A stretch of DNA of 64,000 nucleotides from Silene conica. Taxonomy: Eukaryota; Streptophyta; Magnoliopsida; Caryophyllales; Caryophyllaceae. Below the pieces are notes generated by a model, which was given only the letters and a program-made list of their open reading frames with translations, was not told the DNA's origin and searched no databases. Below, one piece after another: positions 22,299 through 34,773 of this stretch. The number at the start of each line of letters is the position of its first letter. The first letter of the stretch is position 1. The stretch lies in NCBI GenBank assembly GCA_029255685.2, contig CM055311.2:2838269-2902268 (forward strand), written 5' to 3'. The translations under genes and the position numbers were made by a program.

Positions 22299-23297
22299 CT
22301 ACAAAATTGAGGGTAAAAATTTCTCACGGGGCAAAGTTAGTGTTAGAGGTTTAGAAAATGAAGGCATGATGGGAGAACTTTCAATCTTGGCTAAGGAAGC
22401 CACAACTTCTTTCAAGTCATTAGAGATAGAGAAATCCAATTCATCAAGAGATAAGCTATTATAAATAGCCACAAGTAAATCATCTCCTCCATTTACATTG
22501 AACACATCCTGCACTAAAGGTTCCAAAACATCAATCATGAAACAAGAATGATCATCACGAGGATACTTCATGGCATCATAGATATTAAACTTAACCAGTT
22601 GACCATCGGCCTCCATAGTAACAGAACCATTAGACACATCAATTTTTGTACTTGCGGTTCTTAAGAATGGCCTACCTAAAAGTATAGGAGCCGCTTGTGA
22701 ATCATGTTCCATGTCAAGTACATAAAAATCAGCGGGAAAGATTAGTTTATCAACCATTACAAGTACATCCTCAACTACCCCTTTAGGATAAGCATTTGAA
22801 CGATCGGCCAATTGAATTACCACCCCCGTTTTAACCAAAGGTCCTAATTTCAATGACTTGTATAAGGAATATGGGAGTACATTAATTGAAGCACCTAAGT
22901 CAAGCATAGCATTAGGAATAGTGGTGTCTCCTAAGGTACAAGGTACGGTAAACATACCCGGATCACTACACTTGGGTGGTAACTTATGTTGAAACAAAGC
23001 CGACACATGTTCATTGACTTTAACTTTTTGGACACCCTTCAATTTTTGATTCCTTTTAATGGTACACAATTCCTTAACAAACTTAGCATATCGAGGCACG
23101 CTTTTCAATAAATCTAACAAAGGAATGTTTACCTCACATTTGCGAAAAGTCTCATAGACATCCTTGTCTTGCATAGGACGACTTTTCCTTTTGAGTGCCT
23201 CGGGAAATGGTGGAGCATCCACATACGTTGGTGGGACAACCGGTGTTACTTCCTCCTCTTGAACCAATGGTTGGTTGACATTAGGCTCAACGATCAA
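22299..23297 (-). CDS. Athila protease region (copy 1)
   Basis: Same frame as gag, downstream of the TAG. It contains the aspartic protease active site NAMLDLGASINVLPYSLYKSL (D-L-G-A), the flap region GVVIQLADRSNAYPKG and ILLGRPFLRTASTKID. The frame ends in TAG (22299-22301) and continues in phase into RT. There is no other lesion. The start coordinate is the first Met after the stop and is arbitrary, since the protein would be made as part of gag-pol. Confidence 0.88.
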   Translation of the reverse strand: MIVEPNVNQPLVQEEEVTPVVPPTYVDAPPFPEALKRKSRPMQDKDVYETFRKCEVNIPLLDLLKSVPRYAKFVKELCTIKRNQKLKGVQKVKVNEHVSALFQHKLPPKCSDPGMFTVPCTLGDTTIPNAMLDLGASINVLPYSLYKSLKLGPLVKTGVVIQLADRSNAYPKGVVEDVLVMVDKLIFPADFYVLDMEHDSQAAPILLGRPFLRTASTKIDVSNGSVTMEADGQLVKFNIYDAMKYPRDDHSCFMIDVLEPLVQDVFNVNGGDDLLVAIYNSLSLDELDFSISNDLKEVVASLAKIESSPIMPSFSKPLTLTLPREKFLPSIL

Positions 23298-23315
23298 CTC
23301 CTCTTCTTCTATGAT

Positions 23316-24788
23316 CTAATTAATCTTTGCTTTTGATCCTTGCAACTCCTTACCACTTCTCAAAGTCATGGCACTTGCATTAGGCTTGGGATTAGGAATG
23401 GTTTGAGATGGCAATTTCCCGGAATCCCTAGCTTCAAGCCTCCCAAGAGCACTAGACATTTGCCCAAATTGATTTTCCAAGTTTTGGATGCTAGCCTTCG
23501 TCTCTTGTTGAAATTGTACTTGATTAGCTTGCATAGTAGCCACATTAGAGGTGAGAGCCCGAATCATGTCCTCCGTAGACATGGATGGAGTAGAAGTTTT
23601 ATCTGGTGGCCTTGGAATGAACCTTGTTTTAGTTTGACCAAATTGTTGGCCAAAAGTTTGAGATTGACCTTGTTGACCAAATGACGAGCCTTGGCCTGGT
23701 TGCAAACCGCCTTGTGGGTTCCCATATTGGAAACCGGGATGGTCTCTCCTCATAGGATTATAGTAAGGCTCAAATCTCCTTTGACCAAAAGTACCCGCGA
23801 CATTCACTGCTTCGGTCTCCTCTTGGATATGTGGGCATTGGTCGCTAGCATGCCCATTGGACGAACAAATACCACAAGCGTGCACTTGTTGCATGTTCCC
23901 CACAAGCATCTCCCTCATCAAGGAAGTCAAATCTTCAACCTTGCTCTCTAAGGAAGTGTTTGAGGTAGAGTTAGCCATTCTCACCCTTTTTGTTTTGGAT
24001 CTCGTACTAAATTGGCGTGTGCTTTCGGCAAGCTCACCCAATAGTTCATTGGCTTCATCCGGATTTTTGTTGAGAATACCTCCACCACTAGCACTATGCA
24101 CCATTCGAGCATCTTCCGGTGATAACCCTCCAACAAAATACATGATGAGATCTTGGTCATTATAACCATGGTAGGGACAACTTGCACATAGCTTCTTGAA
24201 CCGCTCCCAATAGTCATAAAGTGTTTTATCATCCGTTTGCTCAACATTGGATATCTTCTTCTTAAGATCGGATGATTTGGAAGCCGGAAAATACTTTTCA
24301 AGAAACGCCTTCTTCATTGCCGCCCAAGTGGTGATACTACCCGGTGGAAGGTAGTATAACCAATCTCTAGCGGTGTCCTTGAGTGAGAACGGAAATGCTC
24401 TCAACTTGATTTGTTCTTCGGTAACACCATTAGGTTTCATGCTAGTGCACACCACATGAAACTCCGATAAATGCTTGTTTGGATCTTCACCACTTAACCC
24501 ATGGAATGCGGGTAATAAGTGGATCAAACCCGACTTCAATTCAAATGTGGTGCCTTCCTCCAAGGCCGGAAAAGTGATGCATAAAGGTTGTTGAGTGAGA
24601 TCGGGGGCGGTGAGCTCCCTAATCGTCCTAGTTTCTCTTGGCATGTTGATCTTTTTTTTTTCTTCTTTCTTGTATTGATTGTCAAATTGAAGCCTTCGCC
24701 TTATCGCTCTTCTAACACGAAAAAGAGTTCTCTCCAATTCTGGATCAAAATCCAACAATTCCTTATTAGTAGAACGGGTGTTCGGCAT
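23316..24788 (-). CDS. gag: Athila gag (copy 1)
   Basis: The frame is open from 24863, but the first Athila-like start is the Met of MPNTRSTNKELLDFDPELER at 24788; upstream residues (FVYFCVIVFIYFYLF) look like translated leader. Gag core: LIHLLPAFHGLSGEDPNKHL, DTARDWLYYLPPGSITTW, FLEKYFPASKS. A CCHC zinc knuckle CGICSSNGHASDQC follows, then a Gln/Gly-rich segment and a coiled-coil-like stretch. It ends at TAG 23316-23318, after which the same frame continues into protease, so this stop separates what is normally one polyprotein. Capsid and RNA packaging role is known for the family. Confidence 0.9.
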   Translation of the reverse strand: MPNTRSTNKELLDFDPELERTLFRVRRAIRRRLQFDNQYKKEEKKKINMPRETRTIRELTAPDLTQQPLCITFPALEEGTTFELKSGLIHLLPAFHGLSGEDPNKHLSEFHVVCTSMKPNGVTEEQIKLRAFPFSLKDTARDWLYYLPPGSITTWAAMKKAFLEKYFPASKSSDLKKKISNVEQTDDKTLYDYWERFKKLCASCPYHGYNDQDLIMYFVGGLSPEDARMVHSASGGGILNKNPDEANELLGELAESTRQFSTRSKTKRVRMANSTSNTSLESKVEDLTSLMREMLVGNMQQVHACGICSSNGHASDQCPHIQEETEAVNVAGTFGQRRFEPYYNPMRRDHPGFQYGNPQGGLQPGQGSSFGQQGQSQTFGQQFGQTKTRFIPRPPDKTSTPSMSTEDMIRALTSNVATMQANQVQFQQETKASIQNLENQFGQMSSALGRLEARDSGKLPSQTIPNPKPNASAMTLRSGKELQGSKAKIN

Positions 24789-24870
24789 AAACCAAACACT
24801 AAAATAAAATTGCAAAAATAAATAGAAATAAATAAAGACAATAACACAAAAATAAACAAACAATATCCCT

Positions 24871-24888
24871 TCCCCGGCAACGGCGCCA
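24871..24888 (-). other. Primer binding site of Athila copy 1
   Basis: On the minus strand TGGCGCCGTTGCCGGGGA, five bases inside the LTR. This is the characteristic Athila PBS. Confidence 0.9.
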
Positions 24889-24893
24889 AAATT

Positions 24894-26284
24894 TGGCTAA
24901 ACTTGTCGCGAGTCTCCAAATTAATATTTTTATCCACTACAAACCCAAACTAGTAGCTAGTGTAAGTAGGGGTCGATCCCACAAGGAAGGTCCTTTGTCG
25001 ATTAAATGTGTGCTAAAGTTAAGTAACCAAAGGGGGGGGGGTTGATGTGTTGATTGATCTAATCTACTAAGACGAAAATAAGATGCAATAAATATAAAAA
25101 CGATGTAAGTAATTGAAGGTGTAAATAAATATGAGAATTATTCTTGGACCAAGTAATTTCCACCAATTAGTTATGAATTGATCATCGACTCTTCTAATCT
25201 ATTTTACTATTGAATACTTTGCTATGAAGTTTGTTGACTTCTAATTCCACATATGATTAGTTATTAGCTACAAGCGTAAACAAATAACTCTTACAAAATT
25301 GTCAATTTAGTCAAGCGCTTAATCGTATCAAAATTGTAGAATAAAGCTATGGAATTTAGCAAAGATGAATTAATGAAGAAAACAAGCGATGCTTCACTTT
25401 TATTCATACAAGTTTAATCGTTTATAACTCAACAATGATGAATTAGCATACTACTTGATGAATTATAATTGCTGCAATGAAATAGATAAACAAACAAAAG
25501 ATTCATTCATCTAATCTAGCAATGGTAAATTAATAACAACAACTAGTTGCTCACTCTAGGTGCTTAATTAACAAACCAAAATTAAACCAAATTAAACTTG
25601 ATATTCAAATCATAAAATAGAAATAGAATAAGAGTCTTACAATCCAACACTAATATGGCTTCAAGAACTTATTCCAAGATGTAGAACTTAGCTCTCCATA
25701 CAAATAAAACTAACTAAAATAAATAGAAATTGGAAAATGTTTTTGTGTATTCTAATGATTAAAGTGATGGAGAAGTATGTAAAAGCCTATGGATTCACCC
25801 CTAAAAGTGTCAACAACATCTTCTTATATTGGCCTTCAAAGGACAACTCCTTAATGTCTCTTAAATTGTAGGTATTATTACCAAAATAAATGAGAATTAA
25901 GGAGTTGTTGAAATTGCATTAAGTCTCATGTTGTGTCATAGAATAGTATTGGAATCCAAAGTTGTGTCATAAAATATGAGTTGAATGCATGAAATTCATG
26001 GAATCCAATGTCCATTTTGATGTTCACTTGCTTGGACCAAAGTAAATGGATCTTGACTTTCTTCAAAACCATATTGCATAAGACATCTTTAGCCCAACAA
26101 CCACTTCCAAAGAAGCCTACTCCATTCATATTAACAACTCAACCCAATTATCTCATAAAAATATGCAATCCATCATCAACCCAATATCAAAGACATATGA
26201 ATTAAAATCCCATAAAATGTTTCTCAACCCATCAAATAACCATCAAAATCACCTTTATTAAGCCCTACTAAACTAGACTAATCA
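24894..26284 (-). repeat. 5' LTR of Athila copy 1
   Basis: 1391 bp, starts tggctaaact and ends agactaatca on the plus strand, matching the left LTR along its full length by eye. Confidence 0.92.
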
Positions 26285-26289
26285 AAATC

Positions 26290-27330
26290 CACATCAGAAA
26301 TTTTGAAAAATGGAATGATTTAGAATCGGGGGTGTATGCCTTAAAATAGTAGTCTCACAATGATTATATCAAATTAAAAATGAGCATTTCCTAATTTGGT
26401 AGTCGTATAATTGATAGTAACATAACCATAATTTTACAACCAATACTTATAACTATATTGCGCAGACAATCGCACACTGGACACTCGGACATAGGTATGA
26501 CACTTGGATACTGAATTTTATACCAAAAACATGATATTTTTTCATATAATAGTCAAATCCGACACCTGGACACGTATTCGTGTAGGATACACAAGTCACT
26601 TACTTCGTATTCATCTATAAGAACGGTCTAACCCCAGTTACCTACCTAAAATTTTCATTATCGTCCTCTTCAAGACTTCAATAGCCAACTTTATTTATTC
26701 TGTCAAGGCTTTATTCTGTTAAAACTGTTAGCGGCTACTACTAAGCAAACTTAAAATTGTGAAAATTCTCAACTCCTTCCTCTAAAGCTTAGTAGTTTTG
26801 AGCTAACTTATTAGAAGATGTTGGTAGAGTTGTGGGTCTATTAGATGAGCTATTTATGCAAGGTGAAACTAACTGTAATAATGACCTTATAAGAGGGTCA
26901 AATGTTGCTATAACTGAATATGAACAATTGAACACTACAAATTCAACAACTGAAAAACTAAATGTCAAAGGAGATAAAAAAATGTTACGAAATAAAAAAG
27001 AGATGGTATTGCACTAATCGAACTTGTGCATAGAATCTTTAAACTCTTTTGCAACCATTAATCTCGGATCACTCCGACTATAATTTTTGGATTAAAAATC
27101 AAACAAAGACTCCTAATTTTCAATATTCAGTCATTTCATAATCAAGTAAGTTAAACATCTTTAGATTTCACCTTAAATAATAAGCAAACACAACCGAAAT
27201 AAGAAACAATACCAAATAATGCTGCCATCTTGATTTTCTTTGGAGATAGACCTGCCACCATTAACCAAGTTAATTTCTTAATTAGTTAATTTGAAGAATT
27301 GCATAGTCTAATAATTGATTGAGTCTTTTT
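26290..27330. other. CACTA interior, unassigned
   Basis: AT-rich; one 61-codon chance ORF (26832-27017, +) without recognisable motifs. No transposase signature seen. Confidence 0.35.
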
Positions 27331-27450
27331 GATATCTTAGTTCAGTGGTGAAGACGGAGCTATCCTGGACAATAAGTCTTAAGTTCGATTCCCCATTCCG
27401 TCTATTGTAATGCGACCAAGTGCGTGTTTCGTTGAACCAACAAAAAATAA
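27331..27450 (+). mobile_element. tRNA-derived SINE, copy 1
   Basis: Pol III promoter-like boxes: A box ttagttcagtggtg (27338-27351) and B box agttcgattcc (27382-27392), about 43 bases apart. The downstream part tctattgtaatgcgaccaagtgcg aligns with the second copy at 28641. It ends in an A-rich tail (caaaaaataa). It cannot fold as a complete tRNA, so it is a SINE rather than a tRNA gene. Confidence 0.7.
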
Positions 27451-28640
27451 TTGAGCCTTTTTCACGCTAAATACCCAAATCATTTTCGCAAATTAAGTCG
27501 CTTACCATTAATCGAATCTGCCATCGTCAAACTAAGTAAGTTAAGTTAATCCCTAAATTAGATCACATCTACAAAAACAACGTATAACCTAAAACGACTC
27601 CGACGATGAAAAATGACAGAAAAAAAGGAATTACCGGGTAATTAAAAGACTATAGTAGAAATAATATGAAAACTATCACAAATTATTCGATATTTCGTAG
27701 AGATGGCTAAATATAACAACAATTCATTATTTTCAAAAATCCTCTTTTAATAAATGATGTTCAAAAGTAATTAAATTGTTTGTAAATAATACAAAATTGT
27801 GACGACCACATATAATTTGTGTTTAAAATATTTATAATGTTTTGCCAATAGCCAACAACATTACAAATATAGAAAAATGTGTTTATAAACTACATTTGTT
27901 AATATATTACATTTATTAGTTTGTATTTCTCCAATATAAAATTTCCAAACCCTTATTACGGGTAACCTAAAAAATACGGAGAAGTAATATAAAGTCGGTC
28001 ATGTTTCAATAGTAACATAAAGTCGACAACACCTAATAATGTTGACTCTTATATGACAATTGAGAGTTGAGACGGAGTCATCTTTGTTCTGGGAGGAAAT
28101 ATTTCGTCTCAATTTACCTCTTGCGACGGATGTTTAGGGCCAACGTTACTTTTGCAACAATGACGTTTTCGACGGACATTTCTGTCATGTTGACCTTTGT
28201 TTTCTGTACTATAGTGTTAAAGCAATTTATAATATCTCACATATGCTAAAAAACATTACAAATATTGAATATTTTTTTCCACTACATTAATAGTTATATT
28301 ACATTCATCAAATTGTTTTCTTTCAACTTAAATTTCCGGACCCTTCTTACACGTGACCCAACAAATAGTTTTATAAAATCGATCATGTCTAAAAACATGC
28401 CGTGATTAATAATAGTTAAGAAAACTATTATATGATAATTATTAAAAAATATGGTTGGATATTAAATGTTTTGCAAAAATCTGGTATTTATGTGGAAAAT
28501 AAAAGTATAAGTTGATAAAAAGTAAAGAGTACTACTTTTACAGTTTAACAAAAATTCAAGAAATTAAGATGGCGAGAAGATCGAGACAAATGGAAAATAG
28601 TGTGGACGGAGTAACTTTACAAATTAGAGAGGGTGATACC
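27451..28640. other. CACTA interior, unassigned
   Basis: AT-rich, no gene recognised. Around 28060-28190 a region with tgagacgg and cgacgga motifs may be an old inverted-repeat element. Confidence 0.3.
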
Positions 28641-28760
28641 GAAGTTGTCTTAGTCTAGTGGTTAAGACGGGCCTATTGTTGACAATAGGTCGCAGGATCG
28701 AATCCCCCTTCCCTATTGTGTGCGGCTAAGTGCGGAGCAGAGTAGGTAGTTTTTGTTTTA
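28641..28760 (+). mobile_element. tRNA-derived SINE, copy 2
   Basis: A box tagtctagtggttaagacgg (28651-28670) and B box aggatcgaatcc (28694-28705). Same family as 27331-27450: shared tcttagt..agtggt.aagacgg, gacaata and tattgt..gcg..aagtgcg blocks. It ends in a T-rich stretch (ttttgtttt). Confidence 0.75.
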
Positions 28761-29000
28761 CGTATTTATTGTGTACATAATCTGTATTTTATATGTCGAT
28801 CGATATGAGCGTGACACGTCACCTTTTAGCGGTTACCGGCTGTTGCTTTAATATATTAAATGATATAGTCATTCCACGAAAAATATTCACAAGAACTTAC
28901 AAGATTCAACAATGCAAACAATGTACTAACTTCAATAGTAACATTAACAATTTCTAACCAATTTCTAACAATACTAACATTAACAATAACTAATATAAAC

Positions 29001-29285
29001 AAACCCCCAATTTTTCCCAATTTCTAACCTTAACTACAACTAATTTCAGAAAAGGCTAATTAAATAACACATAAAAACATAATAAACATAAAAAATGTTA
29101 TTAAAATCATCTTGGTAAGCTAATTACTAACTAAAACTACTAATGTTAACAAACCCCCAATTTCTAACCCTAATCACAAATAGTTTTCGAAAAGGCTAAT
29201 TAAATTACACCTATAAATTTAATAAACATCACAAATGTTATTAAAATCATCTTAATAATCTAATTACTAACTAAAATTAAAAATT
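29001..29285. repeat. Two-copy ~150-bp tandem repeat
   Basis: The units start aaacccccaattt at 29001 and 29151. Both contain cgaaaaggctaattaaat-like and tgttattaaaatcatctt blocks in the same order. Divergence is moderate. Confidence 0.7.
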
Positions 29286-29468
29286 ATAACAAAACTATTA
29301 AGGTATTAAATACAAAATCTAAGGTATTCAACCGAGTTGATACCTAGAAATAGAATATTAGGTAGGTGAACGACGGTGGTGGATGGTCCGGTGTCGCTGC
29401 AATGGTCCGGTAGAGCACGGCGGTCGTGAGAGTGAGGGTGTGTGTTTCGTTTTTTTTGTTTGAAATTA

Positions 29469-30161
29469 CTTTTTCACATACGGACTTTACTCTTTCACTT
29501 ACATTTTTTCATTAATTTTCCTTATCTTACCCTATTTCTAACCCTAGATATCTATTTGTTCATCAATTATTATCAATGAAGGCGAGGTGGTTTGGACGAT
29601 GATCATGGAGTGGTACTTGACAATGGTATCTAACTGTTTTAAGGTAATTCGTGTGGAATTAAATTATCATAGACATGAAACAAAGAACCCTAAAATCTAC
29701 TAATTGTAGCCGTCATAGAAAACACGTACAGACACATGTCAACTCCTATATTCGTATACACCAATTCCATTGATGGAAAGAGCGTACATCCAATACTTCT
29801 TCATTAATGAAAAATCTTCATTACCCAGTAATTGTTCAAGAATCGATTGGTGGAAAAACTTCATAATTCAATTGGCAGTAGTTGTAAAAGGTATTGAAGT
29901 AAACGGTAACTCTTGTGTGAGACCGTCTCACGTGTAGAACGGGTTCATTTAATTGTATCAAATGAGAAATTTATTATAAAAACAGATGGTCTCATGATGC
30001 GAGACCGTCTTATTGTAAAATTAAAAGGTATTAAACGGAGCGATGTTAGTGGTGAAGAGAGATAAGGGAAGGGAGAAAACAATTAATTGGGTTCAAGAGT
30101 GAAAAAAAATTAACAAGAGTAAAATTGTAAAAGGCGTATGTGAAAGAGTAAAATTCGTATG
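29469..30161. mobile_element. Inverted-repeat element split by Athila copy 2
   Basis: The left arm ctttttcacatacggacttt plus actctttcac (29469-29498) is inverted in the right arm gtgaaagagtaaaattcgtatg (30140-30161), which continues with tgaaaaag after the Athila insertion (42471-42478). Interior about 630 bp, AT-rich, containing a second small palindromic unit (29905-30020, tgtgagaccgtctcacgtg ... gcgagaccgtctta). Class unknown; MULE-like or foldback is possible. Confidence 0.45.
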
Positions 30162-31834
30162 TGATGCGCGAGATTTAGTCGTCGGTTCTCACGATCAAAC
30201 ACATTTATAAAACCCAAATTAGTAGTATAATAGGGTTGTCGAACACGAAGATGGTGGGGAAGTTATATAGCTACGTTCTAATTTAAGCAAGAGTCGGGGT
30301 AATAGGTTTGTGATTGATTAATGACTAAAGAACAACTAAAGCAAACTAGTTAAGATTGAATCGATGGAAGGGAAAACTAGGGTGTCGGGGGTCACTAGGA
30401 TGGGTAGACGAAGATACTAGAAAGTAAACTAGAAGATCTCGGGTAGTCTCTTCTCTCGAGTCGACTAACCTAGGTCGGAATACCCTAGCTTTCGCTACAA
30501 ATACCACAACCAACCATTAAACATGCTAAGACAAACCCCCAACCGTCGCTAAAGGCAAGTCACGCTAAAATCAAAGCCCAACTTTCGTTGAGGCAAATCA
30601 TCAAACACCTAGCATGCAACAAATGGAAAACTACTTTATCAAGAGCAACTAATCAACTTACTAGCATGAATTTATCATCTAAACACCACCCAAGTTCACC
30701 CCTAACCCTAGTATGGGAACTACTCACACATGGTTGAAGTAAACATGGAAACAATAGATGAGGAAATGCTAAACATGTTGGATAATAATGAAAGTAAACA
30801 GATAAGCAAGGAAACTTGAACAAAATGAAATAACTAAGTAAAGAGAGGAAAGATTATACCAATAGCAAAGGAAAATGAAGTAACTTGGATAACAAGATGA
30901 AGAATTCTTTCAAAACCCTTCAAATTACAACCCAAAATATCCTCTACAAATGCCCAAGAAGATAACTAAAGAGATTACTAAAGAAAGATTAACAAGAATT
31001 CAAAGATTAAACTAGGATCTAAGGAGGATTAAATATTTAAGAGAGTTTTTGTAGACTAAGTGTATGCTAATGAAACAGTAAAACCCTAGAAAAAATGCTT
31101 AGAAATGCGTGCAAAGTAGTGTATCAATAATAGACTAAGTGGGGGTTTATATAGTGTGCGAAATTCTGAAAAGCGACTCTCAGCCGGTCGACCGGCTGCC
31201 GGTCTGGGACCGGCTGAGAGTCCAAATATGGACTTCTGATTTTTTTCTTCTTTTCTTCGTTTTGACATTGATCTTCAGCCGACCGGTCGGGGACCGACTG
31301 GGAGGCCTTTAGCTCACTTCTGGATTTTTCTTCAATTTTTGACATGAACAGGTCCCCTCAGCCGGTGGACCGGCTTCCGGTTGTCCACCGGCTGGGAGTC
31401 CTTTTTCAGTATTCTGCCCCAACATGCATTTTTCAACCATCTTCGAAAATGGCTAAGTATAGAATCATGATCCCCAGCCGGCTTACCGGCTGCCGGCTGG
31501 GAGACAAAATTTAGGGTCTGGAAATCTTCTTCATTTTTGTCAAAATCTCAAGTCATGGCTCCCAGCCGGCCTACCGGCCGCCGGTTGGGGACCGGCTGGG
31601 AGGGCCTGGCATGCCTCCTTCACAATTCTTTCACATTTCTTCAGAATTCGCTCTAAATTCGGCTCGATTTCTCCCGTTTCTTCGCCCCCGCCGTAATACC
31701 TACAAAAAGTGGATCGAATAGGAATATACGAGGCAACGGACGTAAAAACAACCAAAGACACGCGAATCGAGGTCGAATTGTGACCGAAAATAAAAAAAAT
31801 GTAAAGAAAATGATGACCAAAATGGAGCTCATCA
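30162..31834 (-). repeat. 3' LTR of Athila copy 2
   Basis: On the plus strand it starts tgatgcgcgag and ends ggagctcatca. 1673 bp. Five GC-rich units of the form cagccggnnnaccggctg lie at about 31183, 31278, 31360, 31473 and 31562, each closing with ggctgrgag. Confidence 0.92.
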
Positions 31835-34773
31835 GAATTCCCCACACTTAAACCTTACTCGTCCTCGAGTAAGAGATCAAGCAACTACATAACCCTTATT
31901 AGAAACAAAGAAACAAACTAACTAAGCTAACTATAAGCCGAATCGAGTTTAGCTACACCCGTAGCCCTTTCAACTCACAATTTGACATTCATTAGGGAGA
32001 ATACCCTATTGCAAGGCAAGTAAGGTCTTGCTACAAAACTTTTGATGCAAACAAGTCAAAACAAAACACATATAGACAAGCAACATGCATCGGAAAAAAA
32101 AAAAGTAAACCGATTGCCTCATTCAAGCGGAGTTTTGAAAAACAAAACAAAGGAGGTCTATAGCGGAGGATGCCGAGTCAAAGTCTAACCATGATGTCAA
32201 ACCCCTAAATCAAGCTCAAGCAACCAAGAATGACATCACCAAAGACCAAGAAACTAATTCAAGGCGGGCAAACGGAAGTACTCAGCTATACTTCCAAGAA
32301 TGACACGACACACACATGATTCGACCCCATGCAAGACCCATAACCGATAAAAGAACCCTAAGTACCGACTCTCACGGGTGACACTCAACACACAAGGAAA
32401 GAAAGGGGGCGATTTTTGTGACAAAAAGTAACCAAAATCACTCACCTACCTCAACTTGCGAAGCATGCCCGCAATCTAGAATGGTACTCCATCCAAAAAT
32501 CAATGAAAAATGCAAATGCACATGATGAGAACAACAACAAGGATGTAACGGGGCTTGGGTTGGGTGAAAATGGTTTGGTGCAAGCACCGTTCTAGGATTT
32601 GAGGCTCAAAAACAAGAATGATTGCTAAAATCAACACAACTCCTTATTACAACAACTAAGCAACGTCTATGCCCTAACTTTGGCTTTTACAAAACCAAGC
32701 AAAAATTGCATAAACCCCAACTTACTTTGGAAAAATCGGACCCATCACAAACTTAGACAACGCGGTCATTATTAGAAACACCGAACAACGTCTACACCCT
32801 AACATACGACTTGAAAATCAAATCAAATGCAAAAATTGTGTAAACCCGGCACGCGTGTAAAAACATCAAAAGACCGCATTATTGTAGCAACGGCTTTTTC
32901 TATGTCCCCTTGATGGAAGGGACTTGTTGCTAGCCTTTTTCTCTTTCAAAACACATATGTACATTTTTCTTTTTGGATTTTTCAAAACTTTTTCAACTTT
33001 TTCTTTGATTTTCTATTTTCTTTCTTTTTTCATTTTTTTCTTTTTCTTTTCTTTTTCAAACTTCCAAACACCAAACAAACAACAAGTAACGACCACAACG
33101 GAAGAAGCCACCAACCGGCATCTAAATTCCCGACTCTACCACTAACAAGGTACCACAAAAGCAACCATTCTTGATCAAGGAAGGATGTTTTTGGGATGTA
33201 GTTCATTTAGAAGTTTAGGCCAAATGAAAAGGTTAAGGCTCAAAGTGGTTAAACAAAAGGGAAATAAGATGCAAGGGTCAAAACAAGGCTAATTTGGCAA
33301 ATGTGAAGTTGATTTATTTGGAACAAAAGTTGTCTCACATGCACATGAACATAAATCACGGAAATAAGGAACGAGCGCCATTCTTATGCATATAGACATA
33401 ACACACCAAGCAAGGAGGACTACTCACAATCCTAAACTGAGTCGGTTTGATGGACCGACTATAAAGGAGGCTCTATCCTCACATTTGAGTAGCTAATGTC
33501 GGTCTTAGGTCGAGTCAAGGTCTAACACGGTCTCACAAGGGTGTCGAAACTTGGTCATTAAGCCTAGACTTCCGGGTTCTTGCAAGCAAGAACCCTAACA
33601 AGGTGACATCAACGATGCAAGCTATTAGGAGGGGTAAGACACAAGCAAGACAAAAATGATCATTGACGGCATATATCCTCCACTATTCAACCTCCTATGC
33701 ATATTTACGAACAAAAGCAAAACAGAAAACTGACTAACACATATTCACAAAACTATGAAAATGAAAAGGCATGTGAAACAAAAGCATACTAAAACTAAAC
33801 ACAACAAACAAGCAACAACTAGAAGGCTAAACTAACAGCACATGAACCACAACAACCACAAGTTCCCCGAAGGAACATCCAAGGCACAAAAATCCCGTTC
33901 TCCTTCATGATATCAACATAAAAAGAAATCGGGAGGGGGAGAAAGAAGTAGGAAAGAGTATACCAAGCATCTTCATTCTCCTAATACCTCGGGTTGCCGT
34001 CGCATCTGCCACTTGTTAGTCCAACAAACATATATATACAAAACAAGCAAAGAACAAAAACAAAAGGAAGGAAGAACATATTTTTTGAAATTTTTGAAAT
34101 TTTTCGATTTTTTTGGTATTTTTGAAGTTTTTTCATATTTACAAAAGCAATTAAATATTCACAAAGTGGATATTTTCCCTCCCCACACTTAAGATTTACA
34201 TTGTCCTCAATGGAACAAAGTGCAAGGGGGAAATGAAGAAAAAGAACGAAAACAACATGTTTTTGGCTTTTTTGGAATTTTTGAGAAAATAAAAACTTGT
34301 TTTTGTATTTTTTTGAAATAAACGGTTCTTCCTCCACACACTTATTTATATGCATAATGTGAGGAGGAAAACCGGAAAATAAAGAACATGTTTTTGAAAG
34401 TTTATGGTTGTTCAATTTTTTTTGGATTTTTGATTTTTTTAGAAAGCAATAAAAACAAAAAGAAACAAAAGAAAAGAAAAACTAAAAACTAGACTAAATG
34501 CAAACTAAATGCTCTAATCTACATGTATGCAAACTATATGTGACAATATGATACAAAATGGAAATCTAATGCATCTAAATGAATGCAACTATATGCAACT
34601 AAACTAATGATGAGAAAACATGAATTGAAAACTAAAACTAACGAACCTAAACTAAACTAACTACTCTAAATGCATGCTAGAAAGGAAAATGCAAAGTAAA
34701 GTGAAATTTGGATTAAGGGAGTTACTTGTTTTGGATTTTTCAATGGGGAGCATAGGCATCAAACAACCTCTCA
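31835..34773. other. 3' non-coding region of Athila copy 2
   Basis: 2.9 kb without a gene. Beside the LTR a purine tract on the minus strand (gtgtggggaattc) and the actcgtcctcgagtaag phrase mirror copy 1. The tccccacacttaagatttac motif (34189) matches 16650 in copy 1. Long T-rich runs (32990-33055, 34080-34140, 34255-34440) are low complexity. Confidence 0.6.

Larger units (their letters stand above)
14517..26284 (-). mobile_element. Full-length Athila-type Ty3/gypsy element (copy 1)
   Basis: LTRs at 14517-15912 and 24894-26284 are nearly identical. The 5-bp duplication aaatc (14512-14516, 26285-26289) and an Athila-type PBS are present. Order on the minus strand: LTR, PBS, gag, protease, RT, RNase H, integrase, a non-coding block, the extra Athila ORF, a purine tract, LTR. 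About a dozen substitutions between the LTRs suggest a young insertion. Gag to integrase is one reading frame interrupted by three TAG codons (23316-23318, 22299-22301, 19794-19796). Integrase lacks its second catalytic Asp. It inserted into the CACTA element. Confidence 0.93.

Noticed and set aside
26832-27017. 61-codon plus-strand ORF
   Set aside because: No motif, AT-rich context, length expected by chance.
28641-28710. Possible tRNA gene
   Set aside because: A and B boxes are present, but no complete cloverleaf or acceptor stem pairing; the sequence matches a second copy, so SINE.
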